From the NCBI RefSeq assembly GCF_003148475.1, contig NZ_QGGG01000006.1, positions 1 through 64,000 of the forward strand: a stretch of DNA of 64,000 nucleotides, written 5' to 3'. The translations under genes were made by a program, and so were the position numbers. Of the stretch, positions 34,515 to 42,674 are shown piece by piece. This stretch comes from Pseudaminobacter salicylatoxidans (GTDB taxonomy: Bacteria; Pseudomonadota; Alphaproteobacteria; Rhizobiales; Rhizobiaceae). A model generated the notes under the pieces. It was not told where the DNA came from, searched no databases, and saw only the letters and a program-made list of their open reading frames with translations. Within the stretch, counting starts at the first letter, position 1. Every line of letters starts with the position of its first letter.

Positions 34515-35348
34515 ATGAACATCAGTGTGGAAAGCTACGCCCGCGAATGCGCGGCTCAAGGGTTGCGCGGCAACTATATGGTCTGCCGTGATGACTTCAC
34601 GGTTCGGCAGGACTATGACTACAGCGCCAGCGAACAGGAAGTCTGGCGCATCCTGTGCGACCGCCAGACCAGGCTGACCAGGCGGCTTGCCCATCGCTCC
34701 TATCTCGATGGCGTCACGGCGCTCGGCCTGCTCGATCGCATCCCGGATTTCGATGATGTCAGCGGCAAGCTCAGGAAGCTCACCGGCTGGGAACTCGTCG
34801 CCGTGCCGGGGCTGATCCCGGCCGAGCCCTTCTTCGTGCACCTGACCAACCGGCGCTTCCCGGTGACAAACTGGCTGCGCACCAGGGAAGAACTCGATTA
34901 CATCGTGGAGCCGGACATGTTCCACGATTTCTTCGGCCATGTGCCGGCGCTGACCCAGCCGGCTTTCGCCGATTTCATGCAGCAGTACGGCGAAAGGGCC
35001 AGTGGCGCGATTGAACTGGGCGGCCACGACATGATCTCGCGGCTCTACTGGTACACGGCCGAATACAGCCTCATCCAGGAGCCCGGCCAGCCGCTGAAGG
35101 CGTTCGGCGCGGGGCTGATGTCGTCCTACAGCGAGTTGCAGTTCTCCGTCGAAAGCTCCGACGCCCATCACGCGCCTTTCGACATCGAGACGGTGATGCG
35201 CACCGGCTACGAGATCGACAAGTTCCAGCGCGTCTATTTCGTGCTGCCGTCCTTCGACGCGCTGCGCGATGCCTTCCTGCATGCGGATCTTGCAACGCTG
35301 ATCGCCCGCCACAAGGACGAGCCTCCGCTTGATCCGGCAACGGTGTGA
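34515..35348 (+). CDS. phhA: Phenylalanine 4-monooxygenase
   Basis: A 277-residue tetrahydropterin-dependent hydroxylase that converts phenylalanine to tyrosine. The iron ligands are visible as His137 and His142 (MFHDFFGHVP) and Glu183 (WYTAEYSL). It lacks the regulatory domain of animal enzymes, as all bacterial forms do. The ATG follows GTGGAGGAATTCGTG. No pterin carbinolamine dehydratase (phhB) gene is seen next to it. The adjacent divergent Lrp-type gene probably encodes its regulator. Confidence 0.96.
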   Translation: MNISVESYARECAAQGLRGNYMVCRDDFTVRQDYDYSASEQEVWRILCDRQTRLTRRLAHRSYLDGVTALGLLDRIPDFDDVSGKLRKLTGWELVAVPGLIPAEPFFVHLTNRRFPVTNWLRTREELDYIVEPDMFHDFFGHVPALTQPAFADFMQQYGERASGAIELGGHDMISRLYWYTAEYSLIQEPGQPLKAFGAGLMSSYSELQFSVESSDAHHAPFDIETVMRTGYEIDKFQRVYFVLPSFDALRDAFLHADLATLIARHKDEPPLDPATV

Positions 35349-35464
35349 GTTGGTTAAGGCGTCGCCGCCGTTCCGACGCCGATTTGCAACCTGCTGGCCC
35401 TATCCCGAAGCGCCTGAGTTTTTCTATAACTGGCGTTGAAGCTTCCTTTTGGAGGTGTGCAACT

Positions 35465-36763
35465 ATGGGGGAAGGGGACGAAATGGCTTTCGATCTGATC
35501 GTCAGGGGCGGCCATCTGCCCGATGGCAACGCGGCCGACATCGGCATCAGCGGCGACAGGATCGCTGCCATCGCACCAAAGCTCGAGGCTGAAGCAGGTC
35601 GCGTGATCGATGCCACCGGCAATCTCGTTTCGCAGCCCTTCGTCGATCCGCACTTCCACATGGATGCAACGCTGTCCTACGGCATCCCGCGCATCAATGC
35701 CTCCGGCACATTGCTGGAAGGCATCGCACTGTGGGGCGAGCTGAAGCCGCTGCTGACGCATGAGGCGGTGAAGGAGAGGGCTCTTGCTTATTGCGACTGG
35801 GCCGTCTCGATGGGCCTGCTTGCCATCCGTAGCCATGTCGATACCTGCGACGACCGCCTGCTTGCCGTCGAGGCGCTGCTGGAGGTGAAGAAGGAGGTCG
35901 CGCCTTACATCGACCTGCAGCTCGTCGCCTTCCCGCAGGACGGCTTCTACCGTTCGCCGACCGCGCGCGAAAACACCATCCGCGCGCTCGACATGGGCGT
36001 GGAGATCGTCGGCGGCATTCCGCATTTCGAGCGCACCATGGCCGACGGTACCCGCTCGGTGACGGAACTGTGCGAGATCGCCGCCGCGCGCGGCCTGATG
36101 GTGGACATGCATTGCGACGAGACCGACGATCCGAACTCGCGCCATATCGAGCAACTGGCCTATGAGACGCAGCGGCTGGGCCTGCGGGGCAGGGTGAACG
36201 GCTCGCACCTCACCTCCATGCATTCCATGGACAATTACTATGTCTCCAAGCTGTTGCCGCTGATTGCCGAGGCGGGCGTTTCGGCCTGCCCCAACCCGCT
36301 CATCAACATTGTCATCCAGGGCCGCCACGATACCTATCCCAGGCGCCGCGGCATGACGCGCGTGCCTGAGATGCTGAAGGCCGGCATCAGGGTCGGCTTC
36401 GGTCAGGATTGCGTGCTCGACCCGTGGTATCCGCTCGGCACCGCCGACATGCTCGATGTCGCCTTCATGGGCCTGCATGTGGCGCAGATGACGAGCCCCG
36501 TCGATATGCGCCAGTGTTTCGACATGGTGACGAGGACCAACGCCGAAATCATGGGTCTGAACGACTATGGCCTCGAAGTCGGCAAGATTGCCAGTCTCGT
36601 GGTGCTCGACGCCGGCAATCCGGTCGAGGCGTTGCGGCTGCGCGCCGAGCGGCTGTGCGTTATCGCGAAGGGCAAGGTGGTGGCCACGCGCCGGAAGCAG
36701 GAGACGCAGCTCGCGCTCGCCGGCCGCCCGGCCAGCGTCAACCGGCGTCACAGAACCGCGTGA
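35465..36763 (+). CDS. Cytosine deaminase-like amidohydrolase
   Basis: A 432-residue metal-dependent hydrolase of the CodA type. The metal site includes DPHFHMDATLSYG near the N-terminus, His in MHCDETDDPN, the histidine in SHLTSMHS and the aspartate in GFGQDCVLDPWY; the fold is completed by the small beta-sandwich at both ends. It may deaminate cytosine or another ring amine such as isoguanine or creatinine; substrate is not certain. GGAGG stands nine bases before the ATG at 35465; a second in-frame ATG at 35483, after AAGGGG, is also possible. No transporter adjoins it. Confidence 0.88.
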   Translation: MGEGDEMAFDLIVRGGHLPDGNAADIGISGDRIAAIAPKLEAEAGRVIDATGNLVSQPFVDPHFHMDATLSYGIPRINASGTLLEGIALWGELKPLLTHEAVKERALAYCDWAVSMGLLAIRSHVDTCDDRLLAVEALLEVKKEVAPYIDLQLVAFPQDGFYRSPTARENTIRALDMGVEIVGGIPHFERTMADGTRSVTELCEIAAARGLMVDMHCDETDDPNSRHIEQLAYETQRLGLRGRVNGSHLTSMHSMDNYYVSKLLPLIAEAGVSACPNPLINIVIQGRHDTYPRRRGMTRVPEMLKAGIRVGFGQDCVLDPWYPLGTADMLDVAFMGLHVAQMTSPVDMRQCFDMVTRTNAEIMGLNDYGLEVGKIASLVVLDAGNPVEALRLRAERLCVIAKGKVVATRRKQETQLALAGRPASVNRRHRTA

Positions 36764-36790
36764 CCTGTGAGGCCGGTCCGGGCCGCTACG

Positions 36791-36818
36791 TTGACATGGA
36801 TTGTCGGTTCGCTATAAT
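36791..36818 (+). promoter_or_regulatory. Consensus sigma-70-type promoter of the ArsR operon
   Basis: TTGACA at 36791-36796 and TATAAT at 36813-36818 are both perfect consensus hexamers, 16 bases apart, 38 bases before the ArsR-type start codon. Confidence 0.85.
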
Positions 36819-36819
36819 T

Positions 36820-36847
36820 AACCGTAAAGTTAAATAACTGAACGGTT
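36820..36847. promoter_or_regulatory. 28-bp palindromic operator
   Basis: Left half AACCGTAAAGTTAA matches the reverse complement of the right half at 11 of 14 positions; the core AGTTA-AA-TAACT (36828-36839) is perfect. It directly follows the -10 hexamer, so a bound ArsR-type repressor would block the promoter. Confidence 0.75.
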
Positions 36848-36855
36848 TAGTTGCG

Positions 36856-37203
36856 ATGTCCACCGACAGGCTTAGCGTCACCTTTGCGGCCCTTGCCGAT
36901 CCCACGCGGCGCGCCATTTTGGCGAGACTGACGCGCGGAGAGGCATCGGTGTCGGAACTGGCCGGGCCTTTCGAGATGAGCCTGCCTGCCGTCTCCAAGC
37001 ATCTCAAGGTGCTAGAAAATGCCGGCCTGATCACGCGCGGGCGCGAAGCGCAGTGGCGCCCCTGCAAGCTGGAGGCAGCACCGCTACGCGACATAGCCGG
37101 CTGGGTCGAGACCTATCGGCGTTTCTGGGAGGCCAGTTTCGATCGGCTGGACGACTATCTGAAGGAAATCCAAGAGGGAGAAGGAAATGGCCCAAGCAGC
37201 TAG
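36856..37203 (+). CDS. ArsR-family transcriptional regulator
   Basis: A 115-residue winged-HTH regulator (LADPTRRAILARLTRGEASV; LPAVSKHLKVLENAGLI). The metal-binding cysteines of ArsR/SmtB sensors are absent, which is the rule for the subgroup cotranscribed with AHSA1/SRPBCC proteins. It overlaps the AHSA1 gene by 17 bases. The 28-bp palindrome just upstream is the likely autorepression site. Confidence 0.94.
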   Translation: MSTDRLSVTFAALADPTRRAILARLTRGEASVSELAGPFEMSLPAVSKHLKVLENAGLITRGREAQWRPCKLEAAPLRDIAGWVETYRRFWEASFDRLDDYLKEIQEGEGNGPSS

Positions 37204-37672
37204 TGCGCGGGGCGAGGAGACGTTCGAACTCCTCATTACCCGGGTTTTCGACGCCCCACGCAGTCTGGTTTTCCGGGTCTGGACAAGCCCCGACCATCTC
37301 TACCGCTGGTGGGGGCCGAAGGATTTCACCACGCCTTCGGTGAAGATGGATTTTCGTCCCGGTGGCGCCTATCGCACGGTCATCCGCTCGCCGAAGGGCG
37401 CTGACCACATCATGGTCGGCACTTATCGGGAAATCGTCGAGCCGGAACGCATTGCCTTCACCTTCTCATGGGAAGGCGAGGATGGTGAGCGTGGTCTGGA
37501 AACCCTGATCACCGTGACTTTCGCCGACGAAGGCGGCAAGACCCGGTTGAGCTTCCATCAGGCGCCGTTCCAGACGGTCGAAAACCGCGATTCGCACGGC
37601 CAAGGCTGGGGCGAGGTTCTGGATCGATTGGCGGGCTATCTGGCTGTCGGCGATCACGCCGGGCTGGAGTAG
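37187..37672 (+). CDS. SRPBCC/AHSA1-domain protein
   Basis: A 161-residue START-like protein with the AHSA1 signatures RVFDAPRSLVFRVWTSPDHL and WWGPKDFTTP, and C-terminal GWGEVLDRLAGYLA. It has a hydrophobic ligand-binding fold; natural ligands are unknown. GGGAGAAGGAA precedes the ATG inside the end of the ArsR-type gene. The ArsR/AHSA1 pair is a common two-gene stress-type operon. Confidence 0.92.
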   Translation: MAQAASARGEETFELLITRVFDAPRSLVFRVWTSPDHLYRWWGPKDFTTPSVKMDFRPGGAYRTVIRSPKGADHIMVGTYREIVEPERIAFTFSWEGEDGERGLETLITVTFADEGGKTRLSFHQAPFQTVENRDSHGQGWGEVLDRLAGYLAVGDHAGLE

Positions 37673-37730
37673 AAGCCCGACGTCTTTCCGGGGAGCCTTC
37701 GACGCGGCCCGTCGAACGCTTCAGGATGCC

Positions 37731-38705
37731 TCAGGCCACGATGTTGCGCGTGAACTGTCCGGCGGTGCGGTAGCGCCACAGGTAGCTCGGCAGGATCGTG
37801 CCGGTGGATTGCGGCGTGATGCCGAGGCTGGCGAAGGTGCGCCCCTCGTGCGCGGCTTCAGCCGACACGACATTGTCCGACTTCAGCAGCGTCACCTGGT
37901 CGCTTGTCAGCAGCTTGCCCGGCAGCATGCCCAGCACCGAACCCTGCAGGCCGGCCAGCCACCAGGGCACTGGCACCAGCAGGCGGCGGCGGCCGATCAC
38001 CTCAAGCATTTCCTCCATGCACTGGCGGAAAGTCATCACGTTGGGGCCGCCCAGCTCATAGGTCTTGCCGTGCTCGATGCTGCCTTCGACCGCGCGGGCG
38101 ACCGCCTCTGCGACGTCGTCGACATAGACCGGCTGGAACTTCGTGTTGCCCCCGCCGATCAGCGGCAGCGCCGGCGAGAAGCGGGCCATGTTGGCAAAGC
38201 GGTTGAAGAACTGGTCCTCCGGGCCGAACACGATCGACGGACGCAAGATGGTCGCGTCGGCAAGCGTCTCGCGCACGGCGCGCTCACCGGCCGCCTTGGT
38301 GCGGGCATAGGAAGAGGGGGAATGTTCGTCGGCGCCCAGCGCCGAGACATGGGTGAAGCCTGCACCGATCGCGCGGGCGGCTTCGGCAACGGCGCGCGCG
38401 CCGAAATCATGTACGACCGGGAATTTCTGGCGGCCGCCTTCGTCCAGAATGCCGACGAGATTGACGACATGATCGGCACCTTCGACCGCGCGATCCACCG
38501 ACCAGCGCACGCGCACATTGGCCTGCACGGGCTGGATCTGCCCGGCATTGCCGAGCGGCTGCAGATGGCCGGCAAGATCGGGCCGGCGGCAGCCGACGCG
38601 AATGCGATAGCCGCGCATGGCCAGCGCACGCACCACATGCCGTCCGATGAACCCGGATCCACCGAAAACGGTGATGAGCTTGGGGATCTGGAGGATTTCG
38701 GTCAT
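37731..38705 (-). CDS. NDUFA9-like NAD(P)H-binding protein (complex I-associated SDR family)
   Basis: A 324-residue atypical short-chain dehydrogenase with nucleotide-binding motif ITVFGGSGFIGRHVVRALA at residues about 10-28 and the segment YARTKAAGERAVRE, in which the SDR Tyr-x-x-x-Lys pair is kept. It is similar to the NDUFA9 accessory subunit of mitochondrial complex I and its alphaproteobacterial relatives. The ATG at 38705 is preferred; a long upstream in-frame extension has no coding character. The gene stands alone. Confidence 0.9.
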   Translation of the reverse strand: MTEILQIPKLITVFGGSGFIGRHVVRALAMRGYRIRVGCRRPDLAGHLQPLGNAGQIQPVQANVRVRWSVDRAVEGADHVVNLVGILDEGGRQKFPVVHDFGARAVAEAARAIGAGFTHVSALGADEHSPSSYARTKAAGERAVRETLADATILRPSIVFGPEDQFFNRFANMARFSPALPLIGGGNTKFQPVYVDDVAEAVARAVEGSIEHGKTYELGGPNVMTFRQCMEEMLEVIGRRRLLVPVPWWLAGLQGSVLGMLPGKLLTSDQVTLLKSDNVVSAEAAHEGRTFASLGITPQSTGTILPSYLWRYRTAGQFTRNIVA

Positions 38706-38985
38706 GTCTGGCTCCGCTCGTACCCTTCTGGCTTGGCTAGGCCCGTTCATAATGATTTTCGCAGGAAAGGCAAAGGGCGCGCGCCGTTGCCTCGCAGGCC
38801 AGGCGCATTTTCCCGTCACACGGACACGCCTGGCGCCGCACATCCGGTTAAAACAGCGAGATAAAGCGGAACAAGAATATTCGTCCGGATGATCGCGCGC
38901 TCTGTTGCGCAAAGGAAAACACCCGCCGGCAGGGCGCGGCGGGTGTATGGCAGGGCGTGGAGTTTCCGGCGTGTCCGCCAGGGCG

Positions 38986-39438
38986 TCAGAATTCCTTGCC
39001 GATCCTGGCGTCCACCGAATGGCGGTTGCCGCCGCGAATGGCGAAGAAGAGGAAGATCGCTGCCCACAGGATCGACTTCTCCGCGCCCGAATAGCCCTGG
39101 CCCACAGTGATCCAGTGGAACCAGACGGTGACCAGCAGCACGATCATTGCGGCAAACGAGGCCGGGCGGGTCAGCAGCCCGATGGCGATGAGGATGCCGC
39201 CAAAGAATTCGGTTGCCGAAAGCAGGGGCGACCAGAACGCGCCGGGATAAAAGCCCAGCCCCTCGACCATCTCCACCGCGCCGAAAGGGTTGACGATCTT
39301 GGAGGCGCCGTGCGTCACCAGCGCCAGGCCGGCGACCACGCGCAAGATGGTTTCGGCAAGATCATGCAGCCCCGAATAAAGGCCGCCCAAGGCGGGAATG
39401 ATCAGGCGGCGGCTGGAAGGGGTAGGGACGTCGGTCAA
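38986..39438 (-). CDS. DoxX family membrane protein
   Basis: A 150-residue protein with four membrane helices and DoxX-type signatures (ILRVVAGLALVTHGASKI; GFYPGAFWSPLLSATEFFGG). I place the start at a TTG (39438) because CAGGAG lies nine bases upstream; no suitable ATG exists nearby. DoxX proteins support quinone-linked or redox stress functions in other organisms; the specific role is unknown. It is divergent from csbD. Confidence 0.88.
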   Translation of the reverse strand: MTDVPTPSSRRLIIPALGGLYSGLHDLAETILRVVAGLALVTHGASKIVNPFGAVEMVEGLGFYPGAFWSPLLSATEFFGGILIAIGLLTRPASFAAMIVLLVTVWFHWITVGQGYSGAEKSILWAAIFLFFAIRGGNRHSVDARIGKEF

Positions 39439-39541
39439 GATTCTCTCCTGTTGTTGCACCGCACAGGGCAAAGCGGGCCACACACGGTCAAGTCAACAAT
39501 CTTTGATAAAAAGTTGAAGTTACTATTCATGTTTTTGTCGG

Positions 39542-39566
39542 GGAACCATCTCCGCAAGCAGCCGTT
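39542..39566 (+). promoter_or_regulatory. EcfG-type general stress promoter of csbD
   Basis: GGAAC at 39542-39546 and CGTT at 39563-39566, 16 bases apart, match the alphaproteobacterial EcfG/SigT consensus (GGAAC-N16/17-CGTT). It lies 58 bases upstream of the csbD start. Confidence 0.8.
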
Positions 39567-39624
39567 GACCGTGCGGATGGCGCATGGCGCTGCCGTGAAC
39601 CTCAATGAAATCAAGGAGATTCGG

Positions 39625-39822
39625 ATGAACTGGAATCAGGTTGAGGGTAACTGGGAAAAGTTCAAGGGCCAGGTCCAGCAGAAGTGGGGCAAGCTCACCA
39701 ATGACGATCTGGACGTCATCCAGGGCAAACGCAGGGAACTCGCCGGTCGCCTTCAGGCCCGTTATGGCAAGGCGTCCGAGGATGTCGAACGCGACATCGA
39801 CGACTGGCTTTCCCGCCATTGA
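39625..39822 (+). CDS. CsbD family stress protein
   Basis: A 65-residue hydrophilic protein with the CsbD signatures MNWNQVEGNWEKFKGQ and VQQKWGKLTNDDL. Family members are among the most strongly induced general-stress proteins; molecular role unknown. AAGGAGATTCGG precedes the ATG. An EcfG-type promoter at 39542-39566 and a good terminator at 39855-39880 make it a monocistronic unit. Confidence 0.95.
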   Translation: MNWNQVEGNWEKFKGQVQQKWGKLTNDDLDVIQGKRRELAGRLQARYGKASEDVERDIDDWLSRH

Positions 39823-39854
39823 GCCGGCCTGACATCGGGTCGACCGCAGACCGG

Positions 39855-39880
39855 AAGCCCCGCCGCGTGCGGGGCTTTTT
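39855..39880. terminator. Terminator between csbD and the leftward Ldh2-family gene
   Basis: AAGCCCCGC (39855-39863) pairs with GCGGGGCTT (39869-39877) and is followed by a T-run; the A-rich left flank is weaker, so it mainly serves the rightward csbD transcript. Confidence 0.85.
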
Positions 39881-39890
39881 GTGCCGGCTG

Positions 39891-40895
39891 TTACCGTGCC
39901 GGCCAGTTGGCGATGCGCTCGTAGACGTTGCGGGCAATGATGAGGCCCTGCTTTTGCGATTGCTCGCGCGCCGTACCCTTGGCGATGCCGGGTATGTGGA
40001 TGCCGTAGTCACCCGCCAGCCGCTTCACCTGCCCGGCCATGCGTTCCGAGAAATCCGGATCGAACAATTTGGGTTCGATTGCCAGAACGAACAGGCCGCT
40101 GCCGGGGTTTTGCGCGCCGCTGGTGAAGGAGGGCGCGTCGAGCGACCAGTTGGCGTTGCCAAGTCCGGCCGCCAGCACTTCCACCATCAGTGCAATGTTT
40201 GCGCCGCGCGCGCCGCCGAAGGCAAGCAGGGCACCTTTCACCGCGGCCTTTGCATCGGTGGTCGGGTGGCCATCGGCATCGAGCGCCCATCCCTCGGGAA
40301 TGGCGCGCCCTTCGGCGGCTGCTTTGCGGATATTGACGAAGGCGGTGGCGCTCGAAGCCTGGTCGATGACCAGCGGCGCGCTGCCCGCAATCGGTGCGGC
40401 AAACGCCAGCGGATTGGTGCAGAACACCGGGCGCGTCGAGCCGGAGCCGGCAAGCAGCGCCGGCCCGTTGGTGGCGGCCAGCGCAACCAGCCCCGCTTCG
40501 GCGAGCCGCCCGGCGAAGTAGCCCAGCGCGCCGCAGGTATAGGCGTTCTTCTGGGCGAAGGCGGCGAGGCCGAATTGCTGCGCGGTCTGTGCGAGATCGT
40601 CGAAGGCGCGGTCGAAGCCGAGATGCGCCGATCCGCCCATGGCGTCGGAAAGGATGATGGCCCCTGCCGGCCGCGACAGTTCGGGCTCAGCCGCGCCCTT
40701 GATGCGGCCTGCTTTGAGCGCCTCCAGATAGTCGAGAAAATGTGCCATGCCGACGCTGGGCTGGCCGTCACGCTCGGCGGCGACGGAGGCATTCGCCAAC
40801 GCCCGAGCGGTTGCGGCGCTTGCCCCGGCACGCATCGCCGCGGCTCGGCACAGGGCGGCCGCGTCGGAGAGAGCGAGTGTGACGGTTTCCGTCAT
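39891..40895 (-). CDS. Ldh2-family oxidoreductase (malate/L-lactate dehydrogenase fold)
   Basis: A 334-residue NAD(P)-dependent enzyme of the Ldh2/DpkA/YiaK family (TNPLAFAAPI, VDQASSATAFVNIRKAAAEG). The segment usually reading RDG-x-x-SHG reads RDGQPSVGMAHF, so the catalytic histidine of characterised members is Val; the NS-x-H motif reads NAYTCG. It is therefore a divergent subfamily. Relatives reduce 2-oxo acids or cyclic imino acids such as pyrroline-2-carboxylate. It is the last gene of an amino-acid ABC operon; its ATG lies two bases after the permease stop codon. Confidence 0.85.
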   Translation of the reverse strand: MTETVTLALSDAAALCRAAAMRAGASAATARALANASVAAERDGQPSVGMAHFLDYLEALKAGRIKGAAEPELSRPAGAIILSDAMGGSAHLGFDRAFDDLAQTAQQFGLAAFAQKNAYTCGALGYFAGRLAEAGLVALAATNGPALLAGSGSTRPVFCTNPLAFAAPIAGSAPLVIDQASSATAFVNIRKAAAEGRAIPEGWALDADGHPTTDAKAAVKGALLAFGGARGANIALMVEVLAAGLGNANWSLDAPSFTSGAQNPGSGLFVLAIEPKLFDPDFSERMAGQVKRLAGDYGIHIPGIAKGTAREQSQKQGLIIARNVYERIANWPAR

Positions 40896-40897
40896 GG

Positions 40898-41710
40898 TCA
40901 GCCGAGCCGCGTGGGTATGCGCGCTTCCAGCCTGCGGAAGAGGAAGACGATGATGCCGGTGATGCACAGATAGACCAATGCGAGCAGAAGCAGCGGCTCG
41001 TAGACAATATAGGTGTCCTGCCGCACGCGCGATGCGACCGCATAGATGTCGACGACGGTGATGGTGGCCACCAGCGGCGTTGCCTTGAGCTGCAGCACGG
41101 TTTCGCCCGCCAGCGTCGGCAGCGCGCGGCTCACCGCCTGCGGCAGCCAGATGCGCCGGAATATCTTCCAGCGGCGCATGCCGAAGGCGCGTGCCGCCTC
41201 GATCTGGCCGCGCGGCACGCCGGCAAAGGCGCCGCGCATCACCTCGCCTTCATAGGCGGCAAAGGAGAGCGTCAATGCCAGTACGCCGTAAGGCCATGCC
41301 TGACGCAGATATGGCCACAGCTCGGACTGCCTGATCCACGGAAATTGCGGAAACAGCGAGCCGAGGCCGAAATAAAGCAGCCACAGTTGCAGCAGCAGCG
41401 GTGTGCCGCGGATCACCGTGCAGAAGGCTTTGGCAGGCCATGCCAGCCAGATCGGCCCGGCGGCCTGCGCGAGGCCGAGCGGTACCGCGAACATGAAGCC
41501 GATGGCGCATGTCAGCACCAATATCCAGATGGTGCGCCAGAGCCCGGCCGCGATCAGCCCATAATAATTGGGCAGCCAGTCCCAGCGCATGAAGATGGCC
41601 GCAGACAGCACCAGCGCCAGCCCCACGGCCATCAGGCCGATACGGTGCGGTTGCAGCCAGCCCCGAGGGCGGCGCTGCGGCTTTGCAGGGTCGGCGAGGC
41701 TGATGGTCAT
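40898..41710 (-). CDS. Polar amino-acid ABC transporter permease
   Basis: A 270-residue permease of the His/Glu/Gln/Arg type with five to six membrane helices and the EAA loop VPRGQIEAARAFGMRRWKIF. The conserved loop contacts the ATPase. It overlaps the other permease by four bases; together they form a heterodimeric channel. Substrate is predicted to be a polar or basic amino acid from family and neighbours. Confidence 0.93.
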   Translation of the reverse strand: MTISLADPAKPQRRPRGWLQPHRIGLMAVGLALVLSAAIFMRWDWLPNYYGLIAAGLWRTIWILVLTCAIGFMFAVPLGLAQAAGPIWLAWPAKAFCTVIRGTPLLLQLWLLYFGLGSLFPQFPWIRQSELWPYLRQAWPYGVLALTLSFAAYEGEVMRGAFAGVPRGQIEAARAFGMRRWKIFRRIWLPQAVSRALPTLAGETVLQLKATPLVATITVVDIYAVASRVRQDTYIVYEPLLLLALVYLCITGIIVFLFRRLEARIPTRLG

Positions 41711-42522
41711 GCCGCGCCCTCCGTGACCGATGGCAGGCCGCGCCGCGCCCAGCGTTCGATGCGCCCGATGATGGTGTTGGAAAACAGTGTCAGCAGCAGA
41801 TAGAGCATGCCGGCGGCGACGAAGAAGGTGAAATAGGCCTTCGTCGCGCCTGCCGCCTGCCGCGTCACCAGCGTCAGCTCGTTGAAGCCGACGACGGCCA
41901 GCAGGGCAGTGTCCTTGGTGGCGATCAGCCAGAGATTGGCCAGCCCCGGAATGGCATAGGGCAGCATCGCCGGCAGCGTGATGCGCCGCAGCATCTTGCC
42001 CGGCGACATGCCATAGGCGCGCGCGGCCTCGATCTGGCCTTGCGGCACGGCGAGGATCGCGCCGCGCAGAACCTCCGTCGCATAGGCGCCCTGCACGAAG
42101 CCGAGCACGACGATGCCGGCGACCAGCCCGTTGATGTCGATGCGCGCATAGCCCATGGCTTCCAACGCGCGGTTCACGAGGTCGGTGCCCGCATAATAAA
42201 GCAGCAGGATCAGCACCAGTTCGGGCACCGCGCGCACGACCGTGGTGTAGATTTCCGCCAGATCGCGCAGGATGGGCCCGCCATACAGCTTGGCATAGGC
42301 GCCGGCCGTGCCGATGGCGAGGCCAAGCCCGAAGGCGCCGATGGCGATCTGGACGGAGTTGGCGAGGCCGCGCAACAGATTGCCGCCCCAGCCCGGCGGC
42401 GTCGGCGAAAGAAGTTCAAGCGTGCCGCTTTGCAGCAGAGGCGTGAGGAATGTCGAAATCGGTGCGGCCCTCGATCTGGCGCCGTCCGCCAGCCTGCACG
42501 GAAAAGACAGGCGGATCGGCAT
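41707..42522 (-). CDS. Polar amino-acid ABC transporter permease
   Basis: About 271 residues from the ATG at 42522; the true start could be somewhat downstream because the first 35 residues are not typical. The core has the EAA loop VPQGQIEAARAYGMSPGKML and the segment GLANLWLIATKDTALLAVVG, typical of HisQ/M-like permeases. It pairs with the permease encoded next to it. A 10-bp stem-loop in the gap to the binding-protein gene may protect the upstream message. Confidence 0.9.
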   Translation of the reverse strand: MPIRLSFPCRLADGARSRAAPISTFLTPLLQSGTLELLSPTPPGWGGNLLRGLANSVQIAIGAFGLGLAIGTAGAYAKLYGGPILRDLAEIYTTVVRAVPELVLILLLYYAGTDLVNRALEAMGYARIDINGLVAGIVVLGFVQGAYATEVLRGAILAVPQGQIEAARAYGMSPGKMLRRITLPAMLPYAIPGLANLWLIATKDTALLAVVGFNELTLVTRQAAGATKAYFTFFVAAGMLYLLLTLFSNTIIGRIERWARRGLPSVTEGAA

Positions 42523-42631
42523 GATGGCAGCTTCGCCGCGCCTGGGGCGGCAGGTCAAAAAGCCTGCGACGGCTTTCGATCAGACCCGGTGCCCGGTCAG
42601 CGGATAGGCGCAGCGCAGCAACCCGTTTGAG

Positions 42632-42658
42632 CCCGCGCCTGGCAGTGACAGGCGCGGG
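42632..42658. repeat. Intercistronic stem-loop between binding-protein and permease genes
   Basis: CCCGCGCCTG (42632-42641) pairs perfectly with CAGGCGCGGG (42649-42658), seven-base loop. It lies just after the binding-protein gene and before the permease genes on the minus strand. No T-tract follows in the reading direction, which suits an RNA-stabilising or partial-attenuation role that yields excess binding protein. Confidence 0.6.
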
Positions 42659-42674
42659 GGGAGCGGAACTTGCG

